Below are positions 9,696-18,715 of a stretch of 64,000 nucleotides of DNA, in pieces (position 1 is the stretch's first letter; the number at the start of each line of letters is the position of its first letter). This stretch comes from an uncultured Cryptobacterium sp. GTDB lineage: Bacteria > Actinomycetota > Coriobacteriia > Coriobacteriales > Eggerthellaceae. The notes below the pieces were generated by a model. It was given only the letters and a program-made list of their open reading frames with translations, was not told the DNA's origin and made no database searches. The stretch spans positions 124,001 through 188,000 of the forward strand of contig CATYOF010000002.1 in the NCBI GenBank assembly GCA_958410215.1. Direction: 5' to 3'. The translations under genes were made by a program, and so were the position numbers.

Positions 9696-10364
9696 ATGAT
9701 CAGGCGAAATGAATATGTATCTGTTCATGAAACGCGAGCCCAGGTCACGCGAGAAAAACTTCTCAAAGCAGCTATTAAGCTGGTCAATCGTGATGGAATG
9801 AAGCAGCTTACGGTTCGTAATATTTGCGACGAGGCTGGTCTTTCTACGGGCAGTTTTTACAACCTGTTTAGCGGGAAAGAAGATCTTATCTCGTACTACT
9901 TGAAGTACGCTTTTGTACCCTATCGTGAAAAAGCACTTGAAGAAAGTGAACCCTATAATCCGGTAGAGCGCATCTTGATTATCTATCGTGCTTATGTGGT
10001 GTACTGCAAAGATATGGGCTTGGAATTTGTATCAGGTCTTTATGCTTCGAACCATAATCCTTTCTTTGACTTCATCCATCGCGATGCTGATGACGATTTT
10101 ATTATTGCCACCGTTCGTTCTTATATTGATGAAGCCAAGAAGGAAGGTCTTATCCGTCAGGATGTAGATACTGACGAATCGCTGCTGCGTATTGCGGCTG
10201 CTTCTACGGGGCTTTTGTTCTACTGGTGCGTATTCAACGGCAAGATTGACTTGGAGTATGAAGTGGATGCTGCTATTGCAACCTATCTTCGTTCTATTGC
10301 GGTTGATCCCGATACGGTTATAAATTTGGAACCCCTAGAAACGCAGGGCGCATTCTTGGAATAA
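9696..10364 (+). CDS. TetR/AcrR-family transcriptional regulator
   Basis: 222 residues. An N-terminal helix-turn-helix domain of TetR type covers about 12-65: TREKLLKAAIKLVNRDG, then LTVRNICDEAGLSTGSFYNLF, the typical recognition-helix pattern. The C-terminal ligand domain is divergent and gives no hint of the inducer. AAGGAGG lies 8 nt before the ATG. It sits between cysS and a usp gene, about 120 bp before the latter, so it may act on itself or on usp (inference). No operator palindrome stands out. Confidence 0.87.
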   Translation: MIRRNEYVSVHETRAQVTREKLLKAAIKLVNRDGMKQLTVRNICDEAGLSTGSFYNLFSGKEDLISYYLKYAFVPYREKALEESEPYNPVERILIIYRAYVVYCKDMGLEFVSGLYASNHNPFFDFIHRDADDDFIIATVRSYIDEAKKEGLIRQDVDTDESLLRIAAASTGLLFYWCVFNGKIDLEYEVDAAIATYLRSIAVDPDTVINLEPLETQGAFLE

Positions 10365-10481
10365 AGCCTTTAAAAATCCTGGTCGGACACAAAATATAGT
10401 GCTATGGTATAGATATAACAAAGTGCTTATTGGGAAAGCACTTAAAAGCGCATCGAAGCGTAATGAAAAGGAGGGGTAACC

Positions 10482-10958
10482 ATGGTATTCAAGAACGTTG
10501 TTGTTGCTTACGATGGATCCGATCATGCACTTGCTGCAGTAAAAAAGGCAGCAGAACTGGTAAAGGACGATGCAGGCGCAAAGCTACACTTGGTATTCGT
10601 TACGACGCATCCTAATGCTCAGCTTCCTGCAAACTTCAACAGTGCTTCGTTTGATCCTCAGCAGTACTTGCTTTCCGTTGAGGACATTATGAACTTGTAC
10701 AACAAGACCATTGAAGAAGAAACCGAAAAGGTTCGTGAAGGCATTGGTTCTGTGTTGGACGATTTGGGCGATCGCGCTGCTATTGAAGTTATTCCTGGCT
10801 ATACTCCTGCGGCAGACATTCTGTCTTATGCAGAAAAGGTAGATGCTGATTTGATCGTAATGGGTTCTCGTGGTCTTGGTGCAATTCGTGGTGTACTGGG
10901 TTCGGTAAGCTACGCAGTTTTGCGTGAAGCCCCTATGCCTGTTTTGGTTATCAAATAG
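10482..10958 (+). CDS. Universal stress protein (UspA family)
   Basis: 158 residues, a single Usp domain. The N-terminal VVVAYDGSDHALAAV and the C-terminal GSRGLGAIRG...GSVSYAVL loop match the ATP-binding form (G-2X-G-9X-G-S). AAGGAGGGG lies right before the ATG. The 5' UTR carries a hairpin (AAGTGCTT 10421-10428 with AAGCACTT 10436-10443). It is one of three usp paralogues of identical length in the window and converges with the next. Role presumably in starvation or redox stress survival; the partner is unknown. Confidence 0.92.
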   Translation: MVFKNVVVAYDGSDHALAAVKKAAELVKDDAGAKLHLVFVTTHPNAQLPANFNSASFDPQQYLLSVEDIMNLYNKTIEEETEKVREGIGSVLDDLGDRAAIEVIPGYTPAADILSYAEKVDADLIVMGSRGLGAIRGVLGSVSYAVLREAPMPVLVIK

Positions 10959-10971
10959 CATCTGTTCAAGT

Positions 10972-10998
10972 GTGACAAGTGGACAGGTCGCTTGTCAC
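10972..10998. repeat. 27-bp palindromic repeat, copy 1
   Basis: GTGACAAG (10972-10979) and CTTGTCAC (10991-10998) are perfect inverted arms around an 11-nt loop. The whole 27-bp unit recurs at 11099 with only two loop differences. Confidence 0.75.
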
Positions 10999-11054
10999 GA
11001 AGCGATGGGTTTTAAGTTGAATTTTAAAACCCGCAAAACTAACTCGGAAATTAA

Positions 11055-11092
11055 AAATGCGCCAGAGCAATTCTCTGGCGCATTTGTTTTAA
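11055..11092. terminator. Bidirectional terminator between convergent usp genes
   Basis: AAATGCGCCAGAG (11055-11067) pairs perfectly with CTCTGGCGCATTT (11073-11085) across a 5-nt loop. T-rich flanks on both sides suit the two converging usp genes. Confidence 0.9.
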
Positions 11093-11098
11093 GCAGGT

Positions 11099-11125
11099 GT
11101 GACAAGTGGACAGGGCACTTGTCAC
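11099..11125. repeat. 27-bp palindromic repeat, copy 2
   Basis: Arms GTGACAAG (11099-11106) and CTTGTCAC (11118-11125), identical to copy 1; the pair brackets the terminator symmetrically. A stray GTTTGTCACG half-site follows at 11131. Confidence 0.75.
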
Positions 11126-11227
11126 GGGACGTTTGTCACGTTATTGAAAAGGGCGGTCGCTTGACGTACTGTTGGCAAATTCTGACACTGTTTGACGACT
11201 ACCGAGTGTCGCGTGGAATTGCGGTTT

Positions 11228-11704
11228 CTACTTCACAGTCAACACCGGTAAATCAGTTGAGCGCAAAACCCCGGAGCTTACGCTGCCGAATGAAGCGCGG
11301 ATAGCGCCCAATCCTCTGCGTCCCATAACAATCATGTCGCATTGGTGGTTTTTGCAGTAATCAACAATTGCCTGTACGGGTGAGGGATGAGCAATAGCGT
11401 CATATTCAACCTGTGCAGCAGGCATATCGGGAAATGCCGCAGTGATCTCTTTAATCATTTTGTCACGCTTTTTTGAAAGCGAATCGTCGTAGAGATTTGC
11501 GTAGTCAAGATAATCAATATAGGTAGGTGTTGATCCAATTACTGGATCGCTTTCAGAAATGGTGGGAGCAACACTCATTGATACCACGTGCAAGATGGTA
11601 AGCTTGCTGTCCTCAGAACCCTTTACCAGTCCTAGTGCGGCTTTCACTGCACTCATTGCATGTTTAGAGCCGTCGAATGGAACTAAGATGTTCTTGTATT
11701 CCAT
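11228..11704 (-). CDS. Universal stress protein (UspA family)
   Basis: 158-residue single-domain Usp, paralogue of the genes at 10482 and 47327. It begins YKNILVPFDGSKHAMSAV and ends with the ATP loop MGRRGLGAIRASFGSVSSGVL. The loop has Arg-Arg where the other two have Ser-Arg. It lies about 65 bp downstream of hemH on the same strand and could be read through from it. Confidence 0.92.
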   Translation of the reverse strand: MEYKNILVPFDGSKHAMSAVKAALGLVKGSEDSKLTILHVVSMSVAPTISESDPVIGSTPTYIDYLDYANLYDDSLSKKRDKMIKEITAAFPDMPAAQVEYDAIAHPSPVQAIVDYCKNHQCDMIVMGRRGLGAIRASFGSVSSGVLRSTDLPVLTVK

Positions 11705-11770
11705 AATTTCCCCTCTCGTTTGGCCTGATTACATCCTATCACGTGGGCGCACGAGGGCATATAAGAGGTC

Positions 11771-12766
11771 TTATAATTTTTCACCTGCGTGCCGTATTTC
11801 ATCGAATAATAAGTCAATATGGTCGCTACGATGATTGAGTGCTGGGATATAGGTAACTTCAGGCACAAAGCCCTGTTCTCGACATTGCTCTTCAAAGAAT
11901 TCTTTGGCAACAAGGGCAATATCGTAGAGCGATTCCAAACAGTCGGCAGCAAATCCGGGCGTAACCAATGCCACGCGTTTTATGCCTTCGCGCGCCCAGC
12001 CTGAAAGAACGGTTTTAGGATGAGGCGTTGCCCAAGCGCGCGAATCTTCGAAGCGAGAATGGTAGGCAAGAGCCCAATCACTGCGCGGCAGTCCAAGCAA
12101 TTCTGCTGTTTTGGTAAGTGAATATTCCGCTTCTTCCAAATAGGTGTCGCCTGCTTTGACATCGTTTAAGGGGATGGAGTGAAGCGAAAAAAGAATTTTG
12201 CTTCCAGCTTGCCAAGTCCAATGATCGGCTATCGATTGGGAAAGCGCCTTCCAATACAGGGGATTGGAAGCGTATCCTTCGATGATGTTTGTGGTGGCAG
12301 AGGTGGGAGCTACCTGGAGGAATTTTTCCTTACAGGTTGCTGTGGTACACGTTGCTGTTTGTGGGAAAAGGGGAAACCCTATAAATCGGCTACAACCGCG
12401 TTCGGCAAGAGCAGAAAGCGCGTCTTCTATGGAGGGGGAACCGTAACGCATACCTACTTCGCACCAATAGGGCAATCCTTTTTCTGCGAAGCGCTTATTG
12501 AGGGCATCGCGCTGCGCAAACGATTCCACCAAAAGAGGGGCTCCTTGTGGTGTCCAAATGCGTTGATAGCGAGGAGCGGTTTTCTTTGGACGGTTTCGTG
12601 CAATAATTCCGTGCAAGATGGGCAGCCAAATAGGGCGAGGAACGCGGATGATGTGCTTGTCGGACAGAAAATCAATAAGGTAGGGACGAATATCGCAAGG
12701 TTCAGGTGATGCGGGGGAGCCCGTATTGATCAAAACGATCCCAATTTGTTCATGTATATGTTCCAT
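11771..12766 (-). CDS. hemH: Ferrochelatase
   Basis: 331 residues. The family inserts Fe2+ into a porphyrin (protoporphyrin IX, or coproporphyrin III in many Gram-positives). Visible hallmarks are IGIVLINTGSPASPE at the N-terminus, GFPLFPQTATCTTATC (the active-site loop), the catalytic His in FSLHSIP and the catalytic Glu in PGFAADCLESLYDI. The repeated Cys in the loop (TATCTTATC) is unusual compared with the common SATTTAS pattern. No other haem gene is in the window, so the donor of its porphyrin substrate cannot be told. Confidence 0.9.
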   Translation of the reverse strand: MEHIHEQIGIVLINTGSPASPEPCDIRPYLIDFLSDKHIIRVPRPIWLPILHGIIARNRPKKTAPRYQRIWTPQGAPLLVESFAQRDALNKRFAEKGLPYWCEVGMRYGSPSIEDALSALAERGCSRFIGFPLFPQTATCTTATCKEKFLQVAPTSATTNIIEGYASNPLYWKALSQSIADHWTWQAGSKILFSLHSIPLNDVKAGDTYLEEAEYSLTKTAELLGLPRSDWALAYHSRFEDSRAWATPHPKTVLSGWAREGIKRVALVTPGFAADCLESLYDIALVAKEFFEEQCREQGFVPEVTYIPALNHRSDHIDLLFDEIRHAGEKL

Positions 12767-12892
12767 AGGGGCGACTATAGCAGAGGGCGCAGTGCTTTTC
12801 TGTTAACGAACGGCAAAGCTTCACGAGGAACCATATAAAAGGTTACGTGTATACTCGAATGCGAACAAAAAAGGTTAGAGGAGAAAGAACGC

Positions 12893-14806
12893 ATGGCGTT
12901 TTTATTCGGTTGTGAAAATGTACATTTAGAGTATCCCACGAAGACTATTTTCGATTCGCTTTCCTTAGGGGTAAACGACGGCGACTGTATTGGTGTAGTA
13001 GGTCGGAATGGTGATGGCAAATCCACTTTGTTAGGGCTGTTCGATGGAACCGTCGAGCCGGATGAGGGGCGCGTAGTGCGCACGGGAGGCGTACGGTTTG
13101 CTTCACTTCGTCAAGACGATACGCTCGCCGATGCACAATCGGTAGGGTGGAATATTGTGGGGGATGTTCCGGAGTACGAATGGGCATCGGATGCAGCAAT
13201 TCGTCAGATTATTGATGGACTTATAGGAGATATTGCCTGGGATGCACCGGTGAGCACGCTTTCGGGTGGTCAGCGCCGTCGGGTGGATTTGGCCCGTGTG
13301 TTGGTTGCTGATGCCGACGTGCTGTTATTAGACGAGCCTACCAATCATCTTGATGTGGTGGCTATTACCTGGTTGGCAAATCACTTGCGTAAGCGTTTTG
13401 CGCGCAAGGACGGAGCCTTGGTGGTCGTAACGCATGACCGTTGGTTTTTGGATGAAGTATGCGATCGTATGTGGGAAGTTCACGATGAGATCGTGGAACC
13501 CTTCGAAGGTGGATATTCTGCCTATATTTTGCAGCGCGTGGAACGCCAGCGCCAGGCGGAGCTAGCCGAACAAAAGCGTCAGAACTTGATGCGTCGCGAA
13601 TTGGCGTGGCTTTCTCGTGGTGCGCGTGCTCGATCGACAAAGCCAAAGTTCCATGTGGAAACAGCGCGGGCTTTAATTGCCGAAGAACCGCCGCTGCGTA
13701 ATTCGGTTGAGTTGAAGCGTGCCGCTATTTCTCGTTTAGGTAAACAGTGCATTAATGTGGAAGGAGTAAGTTTTTCTTACCGCGATCACAAGGTGATAGA
13801 TGATGCTACCTGGCTTATTGGCCCTGGGGATAGGTATGGTTTACTCGGAGCTAATGGCGCAGGTAAATCAACCTTGCTCGAAATCATTCAAGGAAAATTG
13901 CTTCCCCAAACAGGGCGGGTAAAAATTGGTAAGACAGTTAAATTTGCTTTTTTATCTCAGAAGCTCGAAGAGCTTAACCCTTTGGGGTCGGATCGTGTGC
14001 GCGAGGTTCTTTCCCGTTATAAATCGCGCTACGTAATTGATGGTAAAGAAGTAAGTCCTGCAACGCTTTTGGAATCGCTTGGATTTACTTCGGCGCATCT
14101 TAATATGCCTGTAAACACGTTGTCGGGTGGGCAGAAGCGTCGTTTGCAGCTTATGCTTATTCTGTTGGATTCTCCCAATGTGCTTATCTTGGACGAACCG
14201 AGCAACGATCTTGATACCGATATGTTGGTTGCGGTGGAAAACGTGCTTGACACCTGGCCTGGTACGCTCATTTTGGTAAGCCATGACCGCTATTTGATGG
14301 AGCGCGTAACTGATGATCAGTTTGCGCTTATTGGCGGCAAAGTGATTCATGTACCTAGGGGTGTTGATGAATACTTGGAGTTATTGAGTGACTATACACA
14401 CGGCGGGGCGATCGGATCATCAAAACAATCTGGAAAATCAGGTCAGACGAAAGGTAGCGATCAGGGAGGAATCCAGTCAGGCAAGAATAAGGGCGACAAC
14501 AGAAAAGGTGTAAAGGGCACGCAGGGTCAAGGCGCACAGGACGCGCAAGATGCCGATAAGGCAGCTTCTGCAAGCACTCTCACTGCCGCGCAGGTGCGCG
14601 ATATTCGCAAAAAGCTCCAATCTCTCGAGCGAAAGATGAACACCGCACAGCGTAAGGTAGACGAAGCGAAAGAAGCGCAGCTTGCGGTTGATCCCTATGA
14701 TTATGTGGCACTTGGAGAAGCACAGGAAAAAGTGAAAGAATGTGAGGACCGACTTGAGGCCCTTGAAGAAGAGTGGCTTGAATGCGCGGCACAGCTTGAA
14801 GAGTAG
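12893..14806 (+). CDS. ABC-F family ATPase (Uup-like)
   Basis: 637 residues with two ABC ATPase domains and no membrane segment, the ABC-F plan; these act on ribosomes or in stress, not in transport. Walker A motifs are GRNGDGKST (about 37) and GANGAGKST (about 319); signatures are TLSGGQRRR and TLSGGQKRR; Walker B regions are LLLDEPTNHLD and LILDEPSNDLD. A hydrophilic linker (about 503-565) rich in Gly, Ser, Gln and Lys leads to a C-terminal coiled coil (about 566-637) like that of Uup, which binds nucleic acid in the E. coli protein. The linker looks like a low-complexity expansion. AGAGGAG precedes the ATG. Confidence 0.9.
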   Translation: MAFLFGCENVHLEYPTKTIFDSLSLGVNDGDCIGVVGRNGDGKSTLLGLFDGTVEPDEGRVVRTGGVRFASLRQDDTLADAQSVGWNIVGDVPEYEWASDAAIRQIIDGLIGDIAWDAPVSTLSGGQRRRVDLARVLVADADVLLLDEPTNHLDVVAITWLANHLRKRFARKDGALVVVTHDRWFLDEVCDRMWEVHDEIVEPFEGGYSAYILQRVERQRQAELAEQKRQNLMRRELAWLSRGARARSTKPKFHVETARALIAEEPPLRNSVELKRAAISRLGKQCINVEGVSFSYRDHKVIDDATWLIGPGDRYGLLGANGAGKSTLLEIIQGKLLPQTGRVKIGKTVKFAFLSQKLEELNPLGSDRVREVLSRYKSRYVIDGKEVSPATLLESLGFTSAHLNMPVNTLSGGQKRRLQLMLILLDSPNVLILDEPSNDLDTDMLVAVENVLDTWPGTLILVSHDRYLMERVTDDQFALIGGKVIHVPRGVDEYLELLSDYTHGGAIGSSKQSGKSGQTKGSDQGGIQSGKNKGDNRKGVKGTQGQGAQDAQDADKAASASTLTAAQVRDIRKKLQSLERKMNTAQRKVDEAKEAQLAVDPYDYVALGEAQEKVKECEDRLEALEEEWLECAAQLEE

Positions 14807-14930
14807 CGTTGAAATGCTTGACAACGCTTGATTGCTTGAATGTGACAGAGGGCTCGAGGAGTAACTTTCACAATTAATAAGCTTGCGGTAAAGTAATTCT
14901 TTGCAAAGAAAGTAAGCCAGAAAGGGCATT

Positions 14931-15797
14931 ATGGACAGCAGCAGTCGTATCACCGGAGCAACAAGGCTCATGGGCGTTATAGGATCGTATCTGGAACATT
15001 CCAGCTCTCCTGAAATCCATAACGCAGTCTTTGAAAAGCTTGGATGGAATTATGCTTATGTTCCCCTTGATGTGACTGAGGAAAATTTGGAAACAGCGGT
15101 GCGCGGACTGGAAGCTCTAGGCTTTTTGGGTTACAACGTAGCAGCGCCGCATAAAAAACGCATTGTGCCTTACTTGCATGAAATCTCTCGCGTGGCAGAA
15201 ATTATGGGTGCGGTAAACACGGTTGTTATTCAGGGCGGTCGCTCTTTGGGTGACAACGCTGACGGTGCTGCCTTCATGCGTAATCTGGTTTTAAACGGCG
15301 TTAACGTGCTAGGTAAAAAGATTACGGTTCTTGGTGCTGGTGGTGCCGCTTCTGCGGTTATTGTGCAAGCTGCTCTCGATGGCGTGGCGCAAATTGATGT
15401 GTTTAATCGCGATGATTCGTATGTAAAAGGTGGCCGTGCATTAATAGAGCGCCTAAAGGAATATTCTTCCTGCGAAGTAACGCTCTATGATTTAGCGGAT
15501 ACCGATAAACTTCGTGCTTCGATTGCAGAGTCTACCTTATTGCTTAATGCCACTATTGTGGGCTCTCCTGATGAACCGGGCTGCTTGATTGACGAATCCA
15601 TGCTTACTCCTGATTTGATTGTTGCCGATATGGTATATACGCCTCGTGAAACAGAGCTGCTTTCTCTTGCAAAGGCAAAGGGAAATAAAACTCTTGATGG
15701 AGTAGGAGTGTTTCTGCAGCAGGCTGCCATTGGGGAACGTCTTTGGGTTGGCAGAGAAATGCCGCTTGATTACGTGCGTGAAAAGTTTTTCGCGTAG
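14931..15797 (+). CDS. aroE: Shikimate dehydrogenase
   Basis: 288 residues; reduces 3-dehydroshikimate with NADPH. The substrate domain has GSYLEHSSSPEIHNAVF and the catalytic Lys in GYNVAAPHKKRI; GDNADGAAF holds the catalytic Asp, with Ala in place of the usual Thr of NTD. GAGGAAS is the dinucleotide loop. The departures (NVAAPHK for NVTxPxK, NADG for NTDG) are mild. An alternative quinate/shikimate specificity cannot be ruled out from sequence alone. Confidence 0.9.
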   Translation: MDSSSRITGATRLMGVIGSYLEHSSSPEIHNAVFEKLGWNYAYVPLDVTEENLETAVRGLEALGFLGYNVAAPHKKRIVPYLHEISRVAEIMGAVNTVVIQGGRSLGDNADGAAFMRNLVLNGVNVLGKKITVLGAGGAASAVIVQAALDGVAQIDVFNRDDSYVKGGRALIERLKEYSSCEVTLYDLADTDKLRASIAESTLLLNATIVGSPDEPGCLIDESMLTPDLIVADMVYTPRETELLSLAKAKGNKTLDGVGVFLQQAAIGERLWVGREMPLDYVREKFFA

Positions 15798-15816
15798 CAT
15801 CGTAGCGTCTCTAATG

Positions 15817-15844
15817 TAAAAACGCCGTTCGGATAGAACGGCGT
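15817..15844 (-). terminator. Terminator after tRNA-Ser(TGA), possibly also for aroE
   Basis: On the minus strand ACGCCGTTC pairs with GAACGGCGT around a 5-nt loop and is followed by TTTTT. It lies between converging aroE and the tRNA gene. Confidence 0.85.
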
Positions 15845-15853
15845 AATAATCAC

Positions 15854-15941
15854 TGGCGGAGGAAGTAGGATTCGAACCCACGGTGCCTCTCGGCACAACG
15901 GTTTTCAAGACCGCCGCATTCAACCGCTCTGCCATTCCTCC
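15854..15941 (-). tRNA. tRNA-Ser (anticodon TGA)
   Basis: A long-variable-arm tRNA with acceptor GGAGGAA/TTCCTCC, anticodon loop CTTGAAA read as TGA, variable arm GTGCCGAGAGGCAC, T arm GGTTCGAATCC and encoded CCA. It reads TCA and related serine codons. Confidence 0.96.
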
Positions 15942-16033
15942 GTTTTTAGCACGAAATAGAATACCATATTTCTCGAAATTTCAAAGGTGAATATCCTATG
16001 ATAGTTTAGATAAAACGAGAAAGGTATATATTA

Positions 16034-16582
16034 GTGCATTCTTCCGGGGTAAAGACCGATCAATTTTCTTCCCAAATCCAGGCCGATGAGTATTTTATGG
16101 GCCTAGCCTTAGAACAGGCTCGTCTTGCTGAAGAATTGGATGAAGTACCCATTGGTGCTGTGGTGGTCTATGAAGGCAGTGTTGTAGCTTTAGGATATAA
16201 CCGCAGGGAAACGGACAACGACCCGGCAGGACATGCAGAATTTCTTGCCATGAAGCAGGCTTCCGAAAAGTTGGGCGTGTGGCGTCTTTCGGGATGCACG
16301 GTCTATGTTACGTTGGAGCCTTGCTTAATGTGCGCTGGTTTAATGTATCAATCGCGTATTGACCGCTGCGTGTATGGGACACCCGATCCAAAGGCAGGTG
16401 CCCTGGGGTCGCTTTACGCCATTCACTGCGATGAGCGCCTTAATCATTGTTTTGAAGTAACTCAAGGCGTGCGTGCAGAAGAGTGCGCCAGTATTCTTCG
16501 ATCATTTTTTAAAAAGAAAAGGGAACGTAACAAAGAACGAAAAAGACAGGCTCGCCTTGAAGCGGACGGGTATGATAGGTAG
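16034..16582 (+). CDS. tadA: tRNA-specific adenosine deaminase
   Basis: 182 residues; deaminates A34 of tRNA-Arg(ACG) to inosine. The zinc-dependent deaminase motif is HAEFLAM (His ligand, catalytic Glu) with the Cys pair in LEPCLMCAGLMYQSRI. The start is GTG 16034 with AAAGG about 9 nt before it. The C-terminal tail is strongly basic (KKKRERNKERKRQAR), which may help RNA binding. Confidence 0.93.
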   Translation: MHSSGVKTDQFSSQIQADEYFMGLALEQARLAEELDEVPIGAVVVYEGSVVALGYNRRETDNDPAGHAEFLAMKQASEKLGVWRLSGCTVYVTLEPCLMCAGLMYQSRIDRCVYGTPDPKAGALGSLYAIHCDERLNHCFEVTQGVRAEECASILRSFFKKKRERNKERKRQARLEADGYDR

Positions 16583-16717
16583 GCAAATGGGGCATAGTTG
16601 ACATCTTGGTTGGTAAACAGCGCTTAATTGGTGCCTTGCTTGACAATCAAGTTTTTAAGCTGCCATTTTTGTTTCTCTTTTTGAGACAACCATTTTGTTT
16701 GTAGAAGGGGATACCAA

Positions 16718-17650
16718 GTGAAAAACTACGTGAGATTAATTTCTCCTGCAAAAATAAACTTAGTATTAGCTGTTGGGGCGCCACGTGAAGATGGCTTTCA
16801 TGAAGTGCATACCATTATGCACTCGCTTGCGCTGCATGATTCACTTACCATGCGCCGCTTTGAAGAAGACACCGATGTGTTGGATCCAGAAAACCAGGGT
16901 CTTTCGATTGTACTGAAGTGTGAAACTTCGGGTGATATTGCACCTCTTGAGGTGCCTGCAGAAGACAATATTGCCTATCGTGCGGTAAAAGAACTTGCTC
17001 AAGAGCTTGGGCGAAGCGAAAACGAAACCATTCATATGTCTTTGTCTAAGGTTATTCCGGCAGAAGCAGGTCTTGGTGGCGGCTCGTCAAATGCGGCAGC
17101 GGCATTGCTGGGGGCTGCTACCTTGTGGGGGATTGAACCCGATGATGAAAGGCTGTTTAAGGTGGCTTGCCGTCTTGGTGCCGATGTGGCCTTTTTCTTA
17201 AAGGGAGGTTGCGCGTATCTTTCCGGCAAAGGCGAAGTGTTTGAAACTTCGCTTAAACCACGTAAGGGTTTTATTGTGCTTGTAAGACCGTCGGTTGGAG
17301 TGTCGACTGGAAAAGCCTATGCTGCCTTCGATGCAAATCCTCAATATCCCGATAGTGATTACCTAGTTCAGCTTTCGCAAAAAACCGATGCTGCCGAAGT
17401 TGAACTTTGGAATAATTTAGCAGATGCTGCTTGCAAAGTTACTCCAGAGGTTGCTGAAGTTCTAGCGTGGGCCGAATCACTTTCGCAGGCGCAGTCGGTG
17501 CTTTTGTGCGGAAGTGGGTCGGCGGTAGGCATTTTGTGTGATTCCTACGAAGATGCCTCTGCGTGTTTACTGGACGCGTATAAGCGTGGATGGTGGAATC
17601 GTGTTACCTCGTTTGCGTCCGTTGGGGTATCGGTACTTGAGGCGTATTAA
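16718..17650 (+). CDS. ispE: 4-diphosphocytidyl-2-C-methyl-D-erythritol kinase
   Basis: 310 residues, GHMP kinase fold; phosphorylates CDP-ME in the MEP pathway. Visible are SPAKINLVLAV at the N-terminus, the ATP loop PAEAGLGGGSSNAAAA and the C-terminal LLCGSGSAVGIL glycine loop. GTG start with GAAGGGG upstream. Together with ispD and ispF in this window it supplies three consecutive steps of the pathway, though they are not in one operon. Confidence 0.94.
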   Translation: MKNYVRLISPAKINLVLAVGAPREDGFHEVHTIMHSLALHDSLTMRRFEEDTDVLDPENQGLSIVLKCETSGDIAPLEVPAEDNIAYRAVKELAQELGRSENETIHMSLSKVIPAEAGLGGGSSNAAAALLGAATLWGIEPDDERLFKVACRLGADVAFFLKGGCAYLSGKGEVFETSLKPRKGFIVLVRPSVGVSTGKAYAAFDANPQYPDSDYLVQLSQKTDAAEVELWNNLADAACKVTPEVAEVLAWAESLSQAQSVLLCGSGSAVGILCDSYEDASACLLDAYKRGWWNRVTSFASVGVSVLEAY

Positions 17651-17724
17651 ATCGGTGGGCGCTTCAGTATCTGAGGTGTATAAAAGCTGGTTAGCCAAAA
17701 CGGCTAGGAGGGAAGGAGCTCCCC

Positions 17725-18279
17725 ATGGAAATTGCTCTTGTTGTGGTAGTGGCGCTTGTTATTGTTTTGGTAATAGCGCTTGTGGTGATGTATAACAATT
17801 TTGTTCAATTGCGCAATCGAGTGGATAATGCTTGGGCTCAGGTTGATGTTCAGCTTCAGCGAAGGCTTGATCTTATTCCGAATCTAGTTGAAACCGTCAA
17901 GGGTTATGCTACCCACGAAAATGCAACGCTTACCGAAGTAACTCAGGCGCGCAGTGCGGTAGCGAATGCTGGGTCGCCTTTGGCTCGCATGCAGGCGGAT
18001 TCAATGCTTACTAATGCACTTAAGAGTTTGTTTGCGGTTGCAGAAGCCTATCCTGATTTAAAGGCGAATACCAACTTCCAGCAACTTCAAACAGAACTTT
18101 CTGCAACCGAAGACAAGATTAGCTATATGCGTCAAAGCTACAACGATGTAGTGATGAGGTATAACAATGCAATTCAAACGTTTCCTGGGGTATTGGTCGC
18201 TGGGTTGTTTCATTTCGATAAGCGTGAAAGCTTTGATGCAAATGCTTCGGCAGAAGAGGCTCCAAAGGTGTCGTTTTAA
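17725..18279 (+). CDS. LemA family protein
   Basis: 184 residues with one N-terminal membrane helix (about 2-22) facing the helical LemA domain. Diagnostic stretches are NNFVQLRNRVDNAWAQVDVQLQRR, broken here as NRVDNAWAQVDVQ and RRLDLIPNLVETVKGY, and ending SYNDVVMRYNNAIQTFPG. GGAAGGAG precedes the ATG. The biochemical role of LemA is unsettled. LemA genes often lie beside DUF2207 or YgcG-like proteins; here a DUF2207 gene follows after crcB and a tRNA gene, which suggests the two belong together. Confidence 0.93.
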   Translation: MEIALVVVVALVIVLVIALVVMYNNFVQLRNRVDNAWAQVDVQLQRRLDLIPNLVETVKGYATHENATLTEVTQARSAVANAGSPLARMQADSMLTNALKSLFAVAEAYPDLKANTNFQQLQTELSATEDKISYMRQSYNDVVMRYNNAIQTFPGVLVAGLFHFDKRESFDANASAEEAPKVSF

Positions 18280-18299
18280 GGAAGGTTTCTGGCGGCTAC

Positions 18300-18689
18300 A
18301 TGATTTTTAATGCATTGCTGGTTGGTTGCGGTGGCTTTTTGGGTGCAGCGCTTCGCTATATTTGTTCGCAGGTATTGGGTGGACTTTCAACAGGGGCTTT
18401 TCCTTTTGCAACGTTTGCCATTAATGTGATCGGATCCTTTTTAATCGGTTTTATGTCGGTGCTTTTGCCAGCGCTTTTTCCAGATAGCAGCGAGCCTCTT
18501 TTGTTTGTTTCTACGGGAATTTTGGGTGGCTTTACGACATTTTCTACGTTTAGTTTGGAAACCTTTGGTTTGATTGAAGAGTCGCGCTATGCCATGGCAG
18601 GCATGTATGCCCTAGGTTCGGTATTGGTGTGTGTTTTGGGAGTATGTTTGGGGCGTATGGCAGCGCGTGCGATTGCGGGGCAATCGTAA
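18300..18689 (+). CDS. crcB: Fluoride ion channel CrcB (Fluc)
   Basis: 129 residues with four membrane helices. GCGGFLGAALRY, FPFATFAINVIGSFLIGF and GILGGFTTFSTFSLE are the family signatures, including the Asn and the Phe-box residues of the pore. Fluc channels work as antiparallel dual-topology dimers and expel fluoride. Only one copy is seen, consistent with a homodimer. No fluoride riboswitch is recognisable upstream; it starts 20 bp after lemA and probably shares its transcript. Confidence 0.92.
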   Translation: MIFNALLVGCGGFLGAALRYICSQVLGGLSTGAFPFATFAINVIGSFLIGFMSVLLPALFPDSSEPLLFVSTGILGGFTTFSTFSLETFGLIEESRYAMAGMYALGSVLVCVLGVCLGRMAARAIAGQS

Positions 18690-18715
18690 CGGTGTACCTC
18701 ACCCTGTGTGTTCGG

